Positions 31,961 to 41,031 of a stretch of DNA of 64,000 nucleotides are shown here, in pieces. The notes below the pieces were generated by a model. That model was not told the origin of the DNA, did not search any database, and worked only from the letters and a program-made list of their open reading frames with translations. The position numbers and the translations under genes were made by a program. The first letter of the stretch is position 1. Every line of letters starts with the position of its first letter. Source of the stretch: DATDAH01 sp963792205 (GTDB taxonomy: Bacteria; Actinomycetota; Acidimicrobiia; Acidimicrobiales; DATDAH01); assembly GCA_963792205.1 (NCBI GenBank), contig CAWBVI010000002.1, forward strand, positions 930,001-994,000. Direction: 5' to 3'.

Positions 31961-32746
31961 ATGTGCTGGGCTGGGGCCTTGACCAGCGAGGCGATCCCCG
32001 CGCGTTTCCGGGGACCGCCGGGGTCGGGCAACGGCGGGTGGACCTGCGGCACGCTGGCTCGCCACCTCGACGGCCCCGCCGCCGAGGTCACGCTCCGGAT
32101 GCCCCCGCCGCTCGAGACGCCGATGGAGGTCGTCACCGACGGCCGGGTCGCGCGGCTCGAGCACGAGGTCGAGGTGGTGGCGGAGGGGCACGTGGCGGAC
32201 GGCCTCGACGCCCACCCCGCGGTCGTCTCGCTGGACGACGCCGTCGCCGCGAGTGAGCGGTTCTTCGGCTTCGAGCACCACGCGTTCCCGGGCTGCTTCA
32301 CCTGTGGTCCCGACCGCGACCCGGGCGACGGTCTCCGGCTCCTGTCGGGTCCAGTGGCGGGTCAGGACGGCGTCGTGGCCGCGCCCTGGGACACGCCGAC
32401 CGATCTGGTCGGCGCGGACGGCGCCGTCGACCCGCGTGCCGTCTGGGCGGCGCTCGACTGTCCGGGCGCCTGGGTCTATCTGGGCGCCCCCGATTTCGCC
32501 ATGGTCCTCGGTCGCCTGACCGCCGAGCTGCTCGCTCCCGTGCCCGCGGGCGCGCGGCTGGTCGTCACCGGGCGGGCCGACGGCCGTGAGGGCCGCAAGG
32601 CGATGGCGACCACGGCGGTGCTCGACCCCGACGGAGTTCCGCTCGCCGTGGCCCGGTCGGTCTGGATCGTCCTCGACGCCGAGGCCGTGGCCCGCTTCGC
32701 CGCCCGGGTGTCGCCGGTCGCCGACTACGGCGCGATGGTGAGGTAG
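31961..32746 (+). CDS. Hypothetical protein, possibly hot-dog thioesterase-like
   Basis: Up to 261 residues. The N-terminal FRGPPGSGNGGWTCGTLARHL and the central FPGCFTCGPDRDPGDGLRLLSGPV are recognisable from a family of unnamed actinobacterial proteins, some annotated as hot-dog-fold thioesterases; the two halves look like a duplicated hot-dog. I see no proven catalytic residues. The start is uncertain: ATG 31961 has no convincing Shine-Dalgarno or hexamer, and TTG 31979 is closer to the family start. Its 3-prime end overlaps the convergent surface protein gene by 22 bp. Function unknown. Confidence 0.6.
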   Translation: MCWAGALTSEAIPARFRGPPGSGNGGWTCGTLARHLDGPAAEVTLRMPPPLETPMEVVTDGRVARLEHEVEVVAEGHVADGLDAHPAVVSLDDAVAASERFFGFEHHAFPGCFTCGPDRDPGDGLRLLSGPVAGQDGVVAAPWDTPTDLVGADGAVDPRAVWAALDCPGAWVYLGAPDFAMVLGRLTAELLAPVPAGARLVVTGRADGREGRKAMATTAVLDPDGVPLAVARSVWIVLDAEAVARFAARVSPVADYGAMVR

Positions 32747-33519
32747 CTGACGGTGAGCGGGGGAGGATCGGCGGCGGCGCCGGTGAAGTTGCACACCCGG
32801 AGGCGGCCGAAGCCGAAGTCGGTGGTCGTGTCGCCCTCGACCACCCAGCCGGTGTCCGCGCTGCGGTTGCCGAAGACGATCACCAGACTCCCGACGAACA
32901 CGGAGGAGGCCGCATCGTTGAAGGGGCTGGAGCACTCACCGTTGTTCACCGAGCCCGCCGCATCGACCACGTGGAGGCTCTGCAGGCTGATGTCGAGCTC
33001 GGAGCTACCGACCTCGTTGGGGACGATCTCGCTCCTGCCGACGGAGAGGCTGCGGAGCTCGTTGTGGCCGACAGAGTCGTTGAGCATCTCGTCGAAACCC
33101 ACGGCGTCGTTTGCGAGCGCGGTGTGACCGACGGCATCGGTGGTCATCTCTGAGGCTCCGACGGAGAGGCTGCGGAGCTCGTTGTGGCCGACAGAGTCGT
33201 TGAGCATTTCGTCGAAGCCCACGGTGTTCGACCCGAGCTGGAGAGCGGCCAGCGTTCCCGTGAGATCACCGCCGGCTGCCGACGTCGTCCTGAGCAACGT
33301 GGCCACCTCGGCCGGCGACAGATCGGCCAGGCGCAGCGAGCCGTTGCCGACGTCGATCCCGCGGACCGTGCTGTTCTGGAGGTCGGCGCCGGTGAGGGCG
33401 CCGTTGGCGACCTGGTTGGTGTTGGTGATGAGTACCGCGGCGAGGGCGTTGCCCCCGAGCGAGATGACCAGGGCGATGACGGCCACGACCATGGCCGGGC
33501 TGGGACGATGCAGGCGCAC
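32725..33519 (-). CDS. Membrane-anchored or secreted protein with internal repeats
   Basis: 264 residues. RLHRPSPAMVVAVIALVISLGGNALAAV is a signal anchor shared by a widespread group of actinobacterial surface proteins, usually followed, as here, by polar repeats (NGALTGADLQNSTVRGIDVGNGSLRLADL). A 40-residue unit (FDEMLNDSVGHNELRSLSVG) occurs twice, encoded by near-identical DNA. The C-terminal about 80 residues form a beta-rich domain with two cysteines (GECSSPF, RVCNFTG). GTG 33519 chosen because it gives the family start; the frame extends 11 codons further to an upstream ATG. Probably exported and exposed; function unknown. Confidence 0.75.
   Translation of the reverse strand: MRLHRPSPAMVVAVIALVISLGGNALAAVLITNTNQVANGALTGADLQNSTVRGIDVGNGSLRLADLSPAEVATLLRTTSAAGGDLTGTLAALQLGSNTVGFDEMLNDSVGHNELRSLSVGASEMTTDAVGHTALANDAVGFDEMLNDSVGHNELRSLSVGRSEIVPNEVGSSELDISLQSLHVVDAAGSVNNGECSSPFNDAASSVFVGSLVIVFGNRSADTGWVVEGDTTTDFGFGRLRVCNFTGAAADPPPLTVSYLTIAP
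33038..33224. repeat. 67-bp direct repeat with 120-bp period inside the surface protein gene
   Basis: Copies at 33038-33104 and 33158-33224 differ at two positions only (both silent or third-position type). The period of 120 bp is 40 codons, so the reading frame is kept. This is a recent in-frame duplication within the gene and a likely site of length variation between strains. Confidence 0.85.
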
Positions 33520-33585
33520 GGAGGCGCTCCCTTCCTCTTGGGCCCCGCCCACTGCAGGACCGCGACAAGACGGTAGGGGTTTCGC

Positions 33586-36500
33586 TCAGCGGCGCTTGAC
33601 GATGAAGCGGACGACGTCCTTCTGCTTCGAGTCGCTCGACGACGTCGCGGTGACGAGGCGGTCGACCTGGCCGCCGGCAGGCGCCACCGAGCTGACGGTC
33701 ACCACGACCTTGATCGAGCGCGCCACACCCGGGGCGAGCACGGGTGTCGTGTAGGTCCCGTTGTTGAGCTTGGTCGTGATGTCGACGCCGCCGGTGAAGT
33801 ACCGGACGGCGTAGTGCGCCGTGGAGCGTTGGCCGCGCACCTTGAGCGCCTCGGGGTGGCTGCCGTCGTTTTGGACCGTCACGAAGAACGTGACCTGGCC
33901 GCCCCGCGGCACGCGGGCGACGCGGTTCTGGCCGGTGCCGGTGGCGTTGTACCGGTCGTCACCGACGACGGTGCCGCTGACACCCAGGCGGATGCGACCG
34001 TCCGGTCGGCGGAAGGCGACGGTGTAGGTGTGCTCCACCACGGCGTCGTTGCCGGAGGCATCGGTCGCGGTCACGGTGAACGTGTGCTCGCCCGGTGTGC
34101 TGGTGTCGATCGGCTGGCCGTCGGCCACCGTGCCCACACAGCCCACGGGGCCGGGTTGGTCGTCGGTGCAGGCGTAATTGGCGAGGACGATCTGGCCCTG
34201 GTTCACCAGCGCCCCGTCCGCCGGCGTGGTGAGGGCGATGCTCGGGTCCACCACGTCGAGGACGTCCACCGACACGGTGGGGGAGCTCTCCGGGTCAGGG
34301 AGCTCGTCCGTCGTCACCGACACCGTGCTGGTCCAGGTGCCCACGGCGGTGGGGGTGTGGCTGCACTCGACCACCTGCTGCCCGCCGACGGGGATGGGGT
34401 CGGTGATCGGTCCGGCGCAGTCGGGCGCATCCGGGGCGACGATCGTGACGCCGGTCAAGGGCACGTTGCCGGTGTTGACGACCGACACGTCGAGGGACAC
34501 GGGATCACCGAACGGGACGCTGGCCTCCACCGCCCGGTGTCCGACGGTCAGGGCGGGCGTGCCCGGGGCGAGCACCGTCACCTCGGCCGGCGCCGACGCC
34601 ACTGGCGTGACCACCTGGTCGGCGGTCACCTCGGCGGTGCCGGTCCACGTCCCGACGTCGTCGGGATCGACCGTGGTGTACGTGCACTCGACGAACGCAT
34701 TCGCGTCGACTGCGAGGTCGGCCACCGGACCGGAGCAGTCGGGGGCGGCCGCGACCTCGAGGGCCAGGCCGGTGAGATCGACGTTGCCGTCGTTGGTCAC
34801 CGTGATGTCGAGGTCGATGGCGTCACCAGCCGTGACCGTGGTGGGGCTGGCCACGAGCTCGACGGCGACCGAAGGCGTGGGCGCCTCGACGACGACCTCG
34901 AGCGGGTCCGAAGCGATGCCCTCGACGGGGAGCTGGGCGGCCGTCACGGTGGCGATGTTCGACCAGTCGCCGACGTCATCGGGGTCGACCGTGGGGTGGC
35001 TGCAGTCGATGACGACCGTGTCGTCGGGGGCGAGGTCGGCGACGGTCTGATCGCAGTCGGTCGCTGTGCTGTTGGCCAGGGCGAGGCCGGTCAACGCCAG
35101 GTTGCCGTCGTTGTGCAGCGTCACGTGGAAGTCGATGTCGTCGCCGGCGACGACGGTCTCGTCGTCGGCGGCCTGGGTGACCTCGAGCGACGGGTTGGGG
35201 CAGTCGGCCACCCGGATGTCGTCGACGAACCAGCCTCGGTCTCCGACTTGGTTGTCCTCACCGATCCGGAACCGGAGGCGGACGGACTCGCCGGTGAGCG
35301 ACGACAGGTCGACCCGGCTGGACAGGTAGCCCCTGCTCTCGTCCACGAAGGCCGGCCGGCCCTTGATGGGGTTGGCGCCGCTCGCGACCAAGGTCCCGCT
35401 GTAGCCGTTGACCTCGAACATCGGCCCGAGGTCGTGCCAGGGCCCGCTCAGCCCGTCGGTCGAGTACTCCACCACCCCGCCGTCCCAGTGGTTGCCGGCG
35501 CTGGTGTCGAACCCGTAGGCGTGGCGGAAGTGCAGCACCGGGTGCGAGCCCGGAGGCAGGACGACGGGCGCGGTCAGGGCCACGCTGCGATCCGAGGTGG
35601 CCCCGACGTCCGCCCCCCAGAACCCCTGGTGGCCACTCGTCGCGTACTCCACCCCCGACTCGGACCCGTAGGCCCAGCGGAAGGGACCGGCCGGGGTCTG
35701 ATAGCTCCAGGTCCCGTCGTTGGTGTCCTCGAGGTCGTCGAAGAACAGGTCGCCCACGGGCTCAGCGTCGGCGCAGACGGTGGCGTCGGTGGCCGGAGCG
35801 GCGGGCGGCACGGTGTTCATGCCCACGCCGTCCACGGCGTCGCGGACCTCGAGGCAGTCCGCCGCGGTCAGCCCGGCGGCGCCGGCCGTGACCAGGTTGG
35901 CGCAGGCCTGCGTGAGGGCGGCGTGGAGGTCCTGGAAGTCGCTGGCCGAGGTCAGCATCGTGGTCAGGGCCTCGTAGTAGATGGCCGCCACCTTGGTGGT
36001 CCCGAGCGCCGTGACCGTCTGGCCGCCGAAGGTGCCGCCGTCGGTCATGAGGGCGGCGGCCTTGTTGCCCACGCCGCTGTTCGAGTGCACTCCACCTTCG
36101 TCGCCGGGGCCGGCCACGTAGTTGGCGTGCGTCGTGGAGTCCGGATGGGCGAACGCCGGCGGGTTCTCCATGTCCCGGAGCGCGCCTCCGGGCAGGTTCT
36201 CGCCGATGAGCCAGCGGTTGGCCGGCGTGTCGTCGGTCCCGTGGCTGAGGTCGATGAGCTCGCCGAACACGTCCGACATCGACTCGTTGATGGCGCCCGA
36301 CTGGTACCAGAAGAAGAGGTTGGCGGTGAACTCGGTGACCCCGTGGGTCAGCTCGTGGGCCACGACGTCGTCGGTCGGGTAGCCGGCCCCGAACGTGAGC
36401 TGCTCGCCGTTCCAGAAGGCGTTGGCGTAGGGGCACGCCTCGCTCGGCTTGCAGTAGCGCACGCTGGACTTCATCGGGGCACCGTCGTCCGCCGGCCCGT

Positions 36501-37404
36501 CCCGCCCGAACGTGTTGAAGAACCACTGGTAGGCGGTGCCGGAGTGCTTGTACGCCGAGTTGACGTCGGCGACGGGATGGGCGGGGCCGCCTTCGACCCG
36601 CACGGGCGACGTGCATGTCTCGTCCGCGGCGGGGACGTTCTGGAAGTCGCAGACCTTGCGGTTCAGGGAGCTGGCCTCCGCGAGTTGGCTGAAGGTGAGG
36701 GCGATGCCGCCGGTGCCCGCGTCCACGAGGACCAGTTGGCGCACGGGGGGATCCGCCGCGGTCACCTCGACCAGCCACGTGCGCCGGACGCCGAAGGTGG
36801 GGTCGTTGCCCAGGACCAGGGGGTCGTAGATGCGGGCGACGGGCGTCGAGGCGGCCAGCGCCGAGCGGGGGGCGCCGGTCTCCCTCGCCGTGGCGTCGAG
36901 GGCCGCCTGCCGCGCCGCACCGGCGTCGACGGTGACCTCGGTCGGGGCCTCGGTCGCCCGGTGCGAGAGGTCGGCGAAGCTGGAGAGCACTCCGCCGCCG
37001 GCATCGACCTGGACCGAGGCCAGCGCGCCGAACACCGGGATGCCGCCGACCTCCTGCTGGTAGCGCACGGCGGTCCCGCCGGTCAGGGACGGGGTGGTGC
37101 TCGCCGGGACGAGGTCGGTGCGGCCTGCGCCCAGGACCGAGCCGTAGCGGTCGGTGAACTCGTCGGCGGCGGTCGCCGGGTCGTCGGTCGCCAGGACGAT
37201 CGGGTGGCCCGGGTCGGTCCCGAGGAACCGGGCGCCGCCGGCGGGGTCCTCCACCACCTGGACGGCGCCGGTCGAGCGCGACCGGAGGTCGTCGAGGGGG
37301 TCGGCCGGGGCGTCGTCCGTGAGCTGGGGCACGACGACGACGGTGGTGGCCACCGCGCCGACGACCATGGCCGCGACGAAGCCGAGGCGGAGGGGCGTCC
37401 GCAC
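33586..37404 (-). CDS. Secreted M4 (thermolysin-like) metalloprotease with adhesive C-terminal domains
   Basis: 1272-residue exported protease. Signal peptide about residues 1-30 (LGFVAAMVVGAVATTVVVV), propeptide with FTP and PepSY-like parts (about 40-250), M4 catalytic domain about 255-550: zinc motif H350-ELTH354, the third ligand in GAINESMSDVFG, and catalytic His in GGVHSNSGVGNKAA. Cysteines KVCDF and DETCTS, RYCKPSEACPY are extracytoplasmic. After it come an immune-inhibitor-A/MAM-like domain (to about 735), three CARDB/DUF11-like repeats of about 110 residues with TNDGNVDLTGL-type cores, a HYR-like domain, and a C-terminal beta domain without LPXTG. GTG start, TAGGCT 6 bases upstream. 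Single-gene unit. Confidence 0.9.
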   Translation of the reverse strand: MRTPLRLGFVAAMVVGAVATTVVVVPQLTDDAPADPLDDLRSRSTGAVQVVEDPAGGARFLGTDPGHPIVLATDDPATAADEFTDRYGSVLGAGRTDLVPASTTPSLTGGTAVRYQQEVGGIPVFGALASVQVDAGGGVLSSFADLSHRATEAPTEVTVDAGAARQAALDATARETGAPRSALAASTPVARIYDPLVLGNDPTFGVRRTWLVEVTAADPPVRQLVLVDAGTGGIALTFSQLAEASSLNRKVCDFQNVPAADETCTSPVRVEGGPAHPVADVNSAYKHSGTAYQWFFNTFGRDGPADDGAPMKSSVRYCKPSEACPYANAFWNGEQLTFGAGYPTDDVVAHELTHGVTEFTANLFFWYQSGAINESMSDVFGELIDLSHGTDDTPANRWLIGENLPGGALRDMENPPAFAHPDSTTHANYVAGPGDEGGVHSNSGVGNKAAALMTDGGTFGGQTVTALGTTKVAAIYYEALTTMLTSASDFQDLHAALTQACANLVTAGAAGLTAADCLEVRDAVDGVGMNTVPPAAPATDATVCADAEPVGDLFFDDLEDTNDGTWSYQTPAGPFRWAYGSESGVEYATSGHQGFWGADVGATSDRSVALTAPVVLPPGSHPVLHFRHAYGFDTSAGNHWDGGVVEYSTDGLSGPWHDLGPMFEVNGYSGTLVASGANPIKGRPAFVDESRGYLSSRVDLSSLTGESVRLRFRIGEDNQVGDRGWFVDDIRVADCPNPSLEVTQAADDETVVAGDDIDFHVTLHNDGNLALTGLALANSTATDCDQTVADLAPDDTVVIDCSHPTVDPDDVGDWSNIATVTAAQLPVEGIASDPLEVVVEAPTPSVAVELVASPTTVTAGDAIDLDITVTNDGNVDLTGLALEVAAAPDCSGPVADLAVDANAFVECTYTTVDPDDVGTWTGTAEVTADQVVTPVASAPAEVTVLAPGTPALTVGHRAVEASVPFGDPVSLDVSVVNTGNVPLTGVTIVAPDAPDCAGPITDPIPVGGQQVVECSHTPTAVGTWTSTVSVTTDELPDPESSPTVSVDVLDVVDPSIALTTPADGALVNQGQIVLANYACTDDQPGPVGCVGTVADGQPIDTSTPGEHTFTVTATDASGNDAVVEHTYTVAFRRPDGRIRLGVSGTVVGDDRYNATGTGQNRVARVPRGGQVTFFVTVQNDGSHPEALKVRGQRSTAHYAVRYFTGGVDITTKLNNGTYTTPVLAPGVARSIKVVVTVSSVAPAGGQVDRLVTATSSSDSKQKDVVRFIVKRR

Positions 37405-37410
37405 GGTGCC

Positions 37411-37416
37411 AGCCTA
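37411..37416 (-). promoter_or_regulatory. Minus-10-like TAGGCT of the M4 protease gene
   Basis: TAGGCT on the minus strand lies 6 bases before GTG 37404, with no Shine-Dalgarno: leaderless layout. Between here and the MBOAT stop, a 6-bp inverted repeat TCACGC-N5-GCGTGA (37437-37453) could end MBOAT transcription. Confidence 0.5.
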
Positions 37417-37453
37417 CGGCCACGGAGCGCGGCGCGTCACGCACCGCGCGTGA

Positions 37454-38881
37454 TCAGAACTGGAAGTAGATGAAGGGCACGGTCTCGCCGCCGGAGAACA
37501 GGATGATCCCCAGCACGAACAGTCCGTAGACGGCGCCCTGCAGCACCGGGGTCAGCGACAGCATCGGCGTGTGGGTCTCGGTATTGCGCTGGGTCACGTC
37601 GATGGCGAGGGAGACCGCGCCGAGCAGCCCGACGAGGGCCAACGCGCCCCAGTCGGTCACGCCGCCCTGCAGGGTCACGATGCCCGTGATGACGTCGAAG
37701 GCCTGGGTGAAGGACGCGGCCCGGAAGAAGATCCAGGCGAAGACCACCAGCTGGAAGGTCCCGATCGCCGGCAGCACGTCGCCCCACCGGAACCGGGTCA
37801 CCCGGTTGTGGATCGGCCCCTTGCCGCCGGGACGTTCGGTGAAGGCGCGGTGCGAGCACAGGTAGAGGCCGTGCAGGGTCCCCCAGGCCACGAACGTCCA
37901 GGCCGCCCCGTGCCAGAGGCCGCCGAGGACCATGGTCAGCATGAGGTTGCGGTAGGTGCGGGTCGGGCCGCCGCGGTTGCCGCCGAGCGGGATGTACAGG
38001 TAGTCGCGCAGCCAGTTCGACAGCGAGATGTGCCAGGTGCGCCAGAACACGGTGATGTTCCGCGACAGGTAGGGCTGCTCGAAGTTCAGGGGCAGCTCGA
38101 TGCCGAGCAGGCGCGACGAGCCCCGGGCCACGTCGGAGTACCCGGCGAAGTCGCCGTAGATCTGGAGCGCGAAGGCGTACGCCCCGCCGAGGAGCGCGAC
38201 CCAGGAGGCCGAACCGGGTTCGGTGAAGACCTCGTCCACGAACGGCGCGAGCGCGTCGGCGATGGCCACCTTCTTGAACAGGCCGAGCAGGATGAGGCAC
38301 AGCCCTGAGCGGGCCTCCTCCCACCGCAGCGGCGGCCGTTCGTTCTCGAACTGCGGGAGCTGGATGTGGGCCCGGCCGATCGGCCCGGCCACCAGCTGGG
38401 GGAAGAAGGCGACGAACACGGCGAAGTCGAGCAGGTCCTTCGCGGGCTTGATGTCGCGGCGGAAGACGTCGAACGTGTAGCTGATCCCGTGGAACGTGTA
38501 GAAGCTGATGCCGACCGGGAGCAGGATCCGCAGGGTGGGCTCGCTGGCGTCGAGGCCGAAGGTCCGGAGCAGGTCGGCGGCCGAGCCGATGAAGAAGTCG
38601 AAGTACTTGAAGAACCCGAGGACGGTCAGGTTCAGCCCGAGGCTGAGACCGAAGGCGAGCTTGCGCTTGCGCTCGTCCTCGTGGGCGGCGAGGTAGCGCC
38701 CGACCCCGAAGTCCACGAGGGTCGTCAGCAGCATGAGACCGAGGAACCGCCAGTCCCACATGGCGTAGAAGAACCATGACGCAGCCAGCAGCAACACGTT
38801 CTGAGCCCGCCGGCGCAGCTGCCAGTACAGGACGAAGACGACCGGGAAGAAGACGAGGTACTGCAGGGAGTTGAAGACCAT
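37454..38881 (-). CDS. MBOAT family O-acyltransferase (AlgI-like)
   Basis: 475-residue integral membrane acyltransferase with about 11 helices. Family blocks: FNSLQYLVFFPVVFVLYW, LLPVGISFYTFHGISYTFDVFRRDI, FVAFFPQLVAGPIGRA, IYGDFAGYSDVARG, NFEQPYLSRNITVFWRTWHISLSNWLRDYLYIPLGGNR and the catalytic His in VLGGLWHGAAWTF. Such proteins pass acyl groups across the membrane to exopolysaccharide or wall polymers with an AlgJ/AlgX or SGNH partner; no partner lies nearby. TAGGCT lies 12 bases before ATG. Upstream of the protease gene on the same strand, but separated by 49 bp with a separate promoter. Confidence 0.92.
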   Translation of the reverse strand: MVFNSLQYLVFFPVVFVLYWQLRRRAQNVLLLAASWFFYAMWDWRFLGLMLLTTLVDFGVGRYLAAHEDERKRKLAFGLSLGLNLTVLGFFKYFDFFIGSAADLLRTFGLDASEPTLRILLPVGISFYTFHGISYTFDVFRRDIKPAKDLLDFAVFVAFFPQLVAGPIGRAHIQLPQFENERPPLRWEEARSGLCLILLGLFKKVAIADALAPFVDEVFTEPGSASWVALLGGAYAFALQIYGDFAGYSDVARGSSRLLGIELPLNFEQPYLSRNITVFWRTWHISLSNWLRDYLYIPLGGNRGGPTRTYRNLMLTMVLGGLWHGAAWTFVAWGTLHGLYLCSHRAFTERPGGKGPIHNRVTRFRWGDVLPAIGTFQLVVFAWIFFRAASFTQAFDVITGIVTLQGGVTDWGALALVGLLGAVSLAIDVTQRNTETHTPMLSLTPVLQGAVYGLFVLGIILFSGGETVPFIYFQF

Positions 38882-38893
38882 GGCCGGGGGGCG

Positions 38894-38899
38894 AGCCTA
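38894..38899 (-). promoter_or_regulatory. Minus-10-like TAGGCT of the MBOAT gene
   Basis: TAGGCT on the minus strand lies 12 bases before ATG 38881, a little farther than at the other genes. It would give a leader of about 5 bases. Confidence 0.4.
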
Positions 38900-38947
38900 G
38901 GAGCACCACCGGGAGCGGGGTCACCGTGTGGTGACAGGGGCCGTCGG

Positions 38948-38953
38948 TACACT
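38948..38953 (+). promoter_or_regulatory. Minus-10-like TACACT of tig, leaderless layout
   Basis: TACACT lies 9 bases before the tig ATG 38963, with no Shine-Dalgarno. Probable promoter of tig-clpP-clpX. Confidence 0.45.
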
Positions 38954-38962
38954 CCGCCGTCC

Positions 38963-40372
38963 ATGAAGGCCACGGTCGAGACCCTCGAGGGCAACAAGGT
39001 CAAGGTCTCGGTCGAGGTCGACGAGACCGAGTTCGAGTCCGCGGTGAACGACGCGTTCCGGCGCATCGCCCGCGAGGTGCGCATCCCCGGGTTCCGCCCC
39101 GGCAAGGCCCCCCGCAAGGTCCTCGAGGCCCAGTTGGGCTCCGGGTTCGCCCGAGAGGAGGCCCTCCGCCACGCCCTGCCCGAGTACTACGCACAGGCCG
39201 TCCTGGACAACGAGGTCGACGTCATCGCCGCACCGGAGATCGACATCACCGCGGGCGAGGAGACGGGTCCCGTCGTGTTCGACGCCGTCGTGGAGATCCG
39301 TCCGGAGCTGACCGTCACCGGCCATCGCGACCTCACGGTCACGATCACCTCCCCCCTGGTTCCCGACGAGGAGGTCGACGCCCAGATCGAGCGGCTGCGG
39401 AACAACTTCGCCGAGCTGCAGACGGTCGAGCGGGCCGCCAGGGACGGCGACAACGTGACGATCGACATCGCGGGGTGGGAGGACGGCGAGCCCGTCTCGG
39501 GCCTGACCGCCGATGACTACCTCTACGAGGTGGGCGCCGGCGCGGTGGTGGCCGAGATCGACGCCCAGCTGGTCGGGGCCAAGGTCGGCGACATCCTCGA
39601 GTTCGACGCCGACCACCCCGATCCCGACGGCGACGCCGAGCTGCGCCTGCGGATCCTGGTCAAGGAGATCAAGGAGAAGGTGCTGCCCGAGGTCGACGAC
39701 GAGTGGGCCAACGAGGCCTCCGAGTTCGACACCGTCGGGGAGCTGCGCGACGACCTGCGCAAGCGGTCTGCGACCACCCGCGCCGTGATGGCTCAGATGG
39801 GCCTGCGCAACGGCGCGGCCCAGCAGGCGGGCGAGCTCATCGCCGTCGAGGACGTGCCCGAGCCGATGGTGGCCGCCGAGTTCGAGCACCGCCTCCAGGA
39901 CCTGCTCCTGCGGCTGCAGGCCCAGGGCATGGACTTCGACGCCTACCTCGCCGCCACCGGCCAGGAGCAGGAGACGGCCGTGGCCGAGCTGCGGGAGGCG
40001 GCGGTGTCCGCCACCCGGGCCGACCTCGCGCTGCGCGCCGTGGCCGAGGCGGAGGGCCTCGAGGTCACCGAGGACGACCTCACCGAGGAGCTCGAGAAGG
40101 TGGCCGAGCGGGTCGAACAGAGCGTCGACGAGGTCCGCAGCGCGCTGGAGGAGGGCGCCCAGCTCCCGGCGGTACGCTCGGACCTGCTCAAGCGCAAGGC
40201 CCTCGACTGGCTGGTCGAGCACGTGCGGGTCGTCGACGAGGACGGCACGGAGGTCGACCGGGCGGACCTCGAGATCCCCGAGCCCGACGACGAGAACCCG
40301 GCCGACGAACCCGACGACGAGAACGACGACACCGAACAGCACGACGAGAGCGACGAGGAGGAGCAGGGGTGA
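38963..40372 (+). CDS. tig: Trigger factor
   Basis: 469-residue ribosome-bound chaperone and peptidyl-prolyl isomerase. The N-terminal ribosome-docking signature is GFRPGKAPRKVLEAQLG (about residues 45-60); the FKBP-type PPIase domain is about 155-240 (GDNVTIDIAGWEDGEPV ... GAKVGDILEFDADHP); the C-terminal arms follow. The end is an unusually acidic tail of about 40 residues rich in Asp, Glu and Asn. TACACT 9 bases before ATG suggests a leaderless transcript. The stop overlaps the clpP ATG by one base (TGATG): chaperone and protease are coupled as in other actinobacteria. Confidence 0.95.
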   Translation: MKATVETLEGNKVKVSVEVDETEFESAVNDAFRRIAREVRIPGFRPGKAPRKVLEAQLGSGFAREEALRHALPEYYAQAVLDNEVDVIAAPEIDITAGEETGPVVFDAVVEIRPELTVTGHRDLTVTITSPLVPDEEVDAQIERLRNNFAELQTVERAARDGDNVTIDIAGWEDGEPVSGLTADDYLYEVGAGAVVAEIDAQLVGAKVGDILEFDADHPDPDGDAELRLRILVKEIKEKVLPEVDDEWANEASEFDTVGELRDDLRKRSATTRAVMAQMGLRNGAAQQAGELIAVEDVPEPMVAAEFEHRLQDLLLRLQAQGMDFDAYLAATGQEQETAVAELREAAVSATRADLALRAVAEAEGLEVTEDDLTEELEKVAERVEQSVDEVRSALEEGAQLPAVRSDLLKRKALDWLVEHVRVVDEDGTEVDRADLEIPEPDDENPADEPDDENDDTEQHDESDEEEQG

Positions 40373-41010
40373 TGGAACCGGTGCGGAACTATCTGGTGCC
40401 GACGGTGGTCGAGCAGTCCAACCGAGGCGAGCGGGCCTACGACCTCTACTCCCGCCTGCTCAAGGAGAACATCATCTTCCTGGGCACGCCGATCGACGAC
40501 ACGATCGCCAACCTGGTGTGCGCCCAGCTGCTGCACCTCGAGTCCGAGAACCCGGACAAGGACATCAACATCTACATCAACAGCCCGGGCGGTGACATCA
40601 CGGCGCTGTTCGCGATCTACGACACGATGTCCTACATCAAGCCCGACCTCGCCACCATCTGCTACGGCCAGGCCGCCTCGGCCGCCGCCGTGCTGCTGGC
40701 CGCGGGCACACCGGGCAAGCGCCTCGCCCTCCCGCACTCGCGGATCCTGCTGCACCAGCCCTACGCCGGCGCTCAGGGCCAGGCCACTGACATCGAATTG
40801 GCGGCCAAGGAGATCCTCCGGCTCCGTGAGCTGCTCGAGGAGATCCTGGCCACCCACACCGGCCAGCCCATCGACCGCATCCACACCGACACCGACCGGG
40901 ACTTCGTTATGACCGCCGCCGAGGCGCGCGAATACGGCATCATCGACGAGGTGATCTCGAACCGGTCTCTGGAAGACGCCAGTACGCCGATCGCAGCCGT
41001 CAGTTCCTGA
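40372..41010 (+). CDS. clpP: ATP-dependent Clp protease proteolytic subunit (ClpP1-like)
   Basis: 212-residue ClpP with intact triad: S103 in GQAASAAAV, H128 in LLHQPYAG and D177 in TDRDFVM. INSPGGDITALFAIYDTM is the conserved strand. It starts inside the tig stop (TGATG) and clpX follows after 21 bp, so the protease core, its unfoldase and trigger factor form one operon. The other ClpP at 20022 is 53-60 percent similar by eye; in actinobacteria the two subunits form a mixed tetradecamer, so the products probably work together despite the distance. The extra C-terminal DASTPIAAVSS is non-conserved. Confidence 0.94.
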   Translation: MEPVRNYLVPTVVEQSNRGERAYDLYSRLLKENIIFLGTPIDDTIANLVCAQLLHLESENPDKDINIYINSPGGDITALFAIYDTMSYIKPDLATICYGQAASAAAVLLAAGTPGKRLALPHSRILLHQPYAGAQGQATDIELAAKEILRLRELLEEILATHTGQPIDRIHTDTDRDFVMTAAEAREYGIIDEVISNRSLEDASTPIAAVSS

Positions 41011-41031
41011 CACCGACAGGGGGATCTCGAG

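Noticed and set aside
33814..37473. Very long open frame on the plus strand through the M4 protease gene
   Set aside because: It is the mirror frame that high third-position GC leaves open. Its translation is low complexity (Val, Gly, Asp, Arg, His) with no motif, while the minus strand has a full protease.
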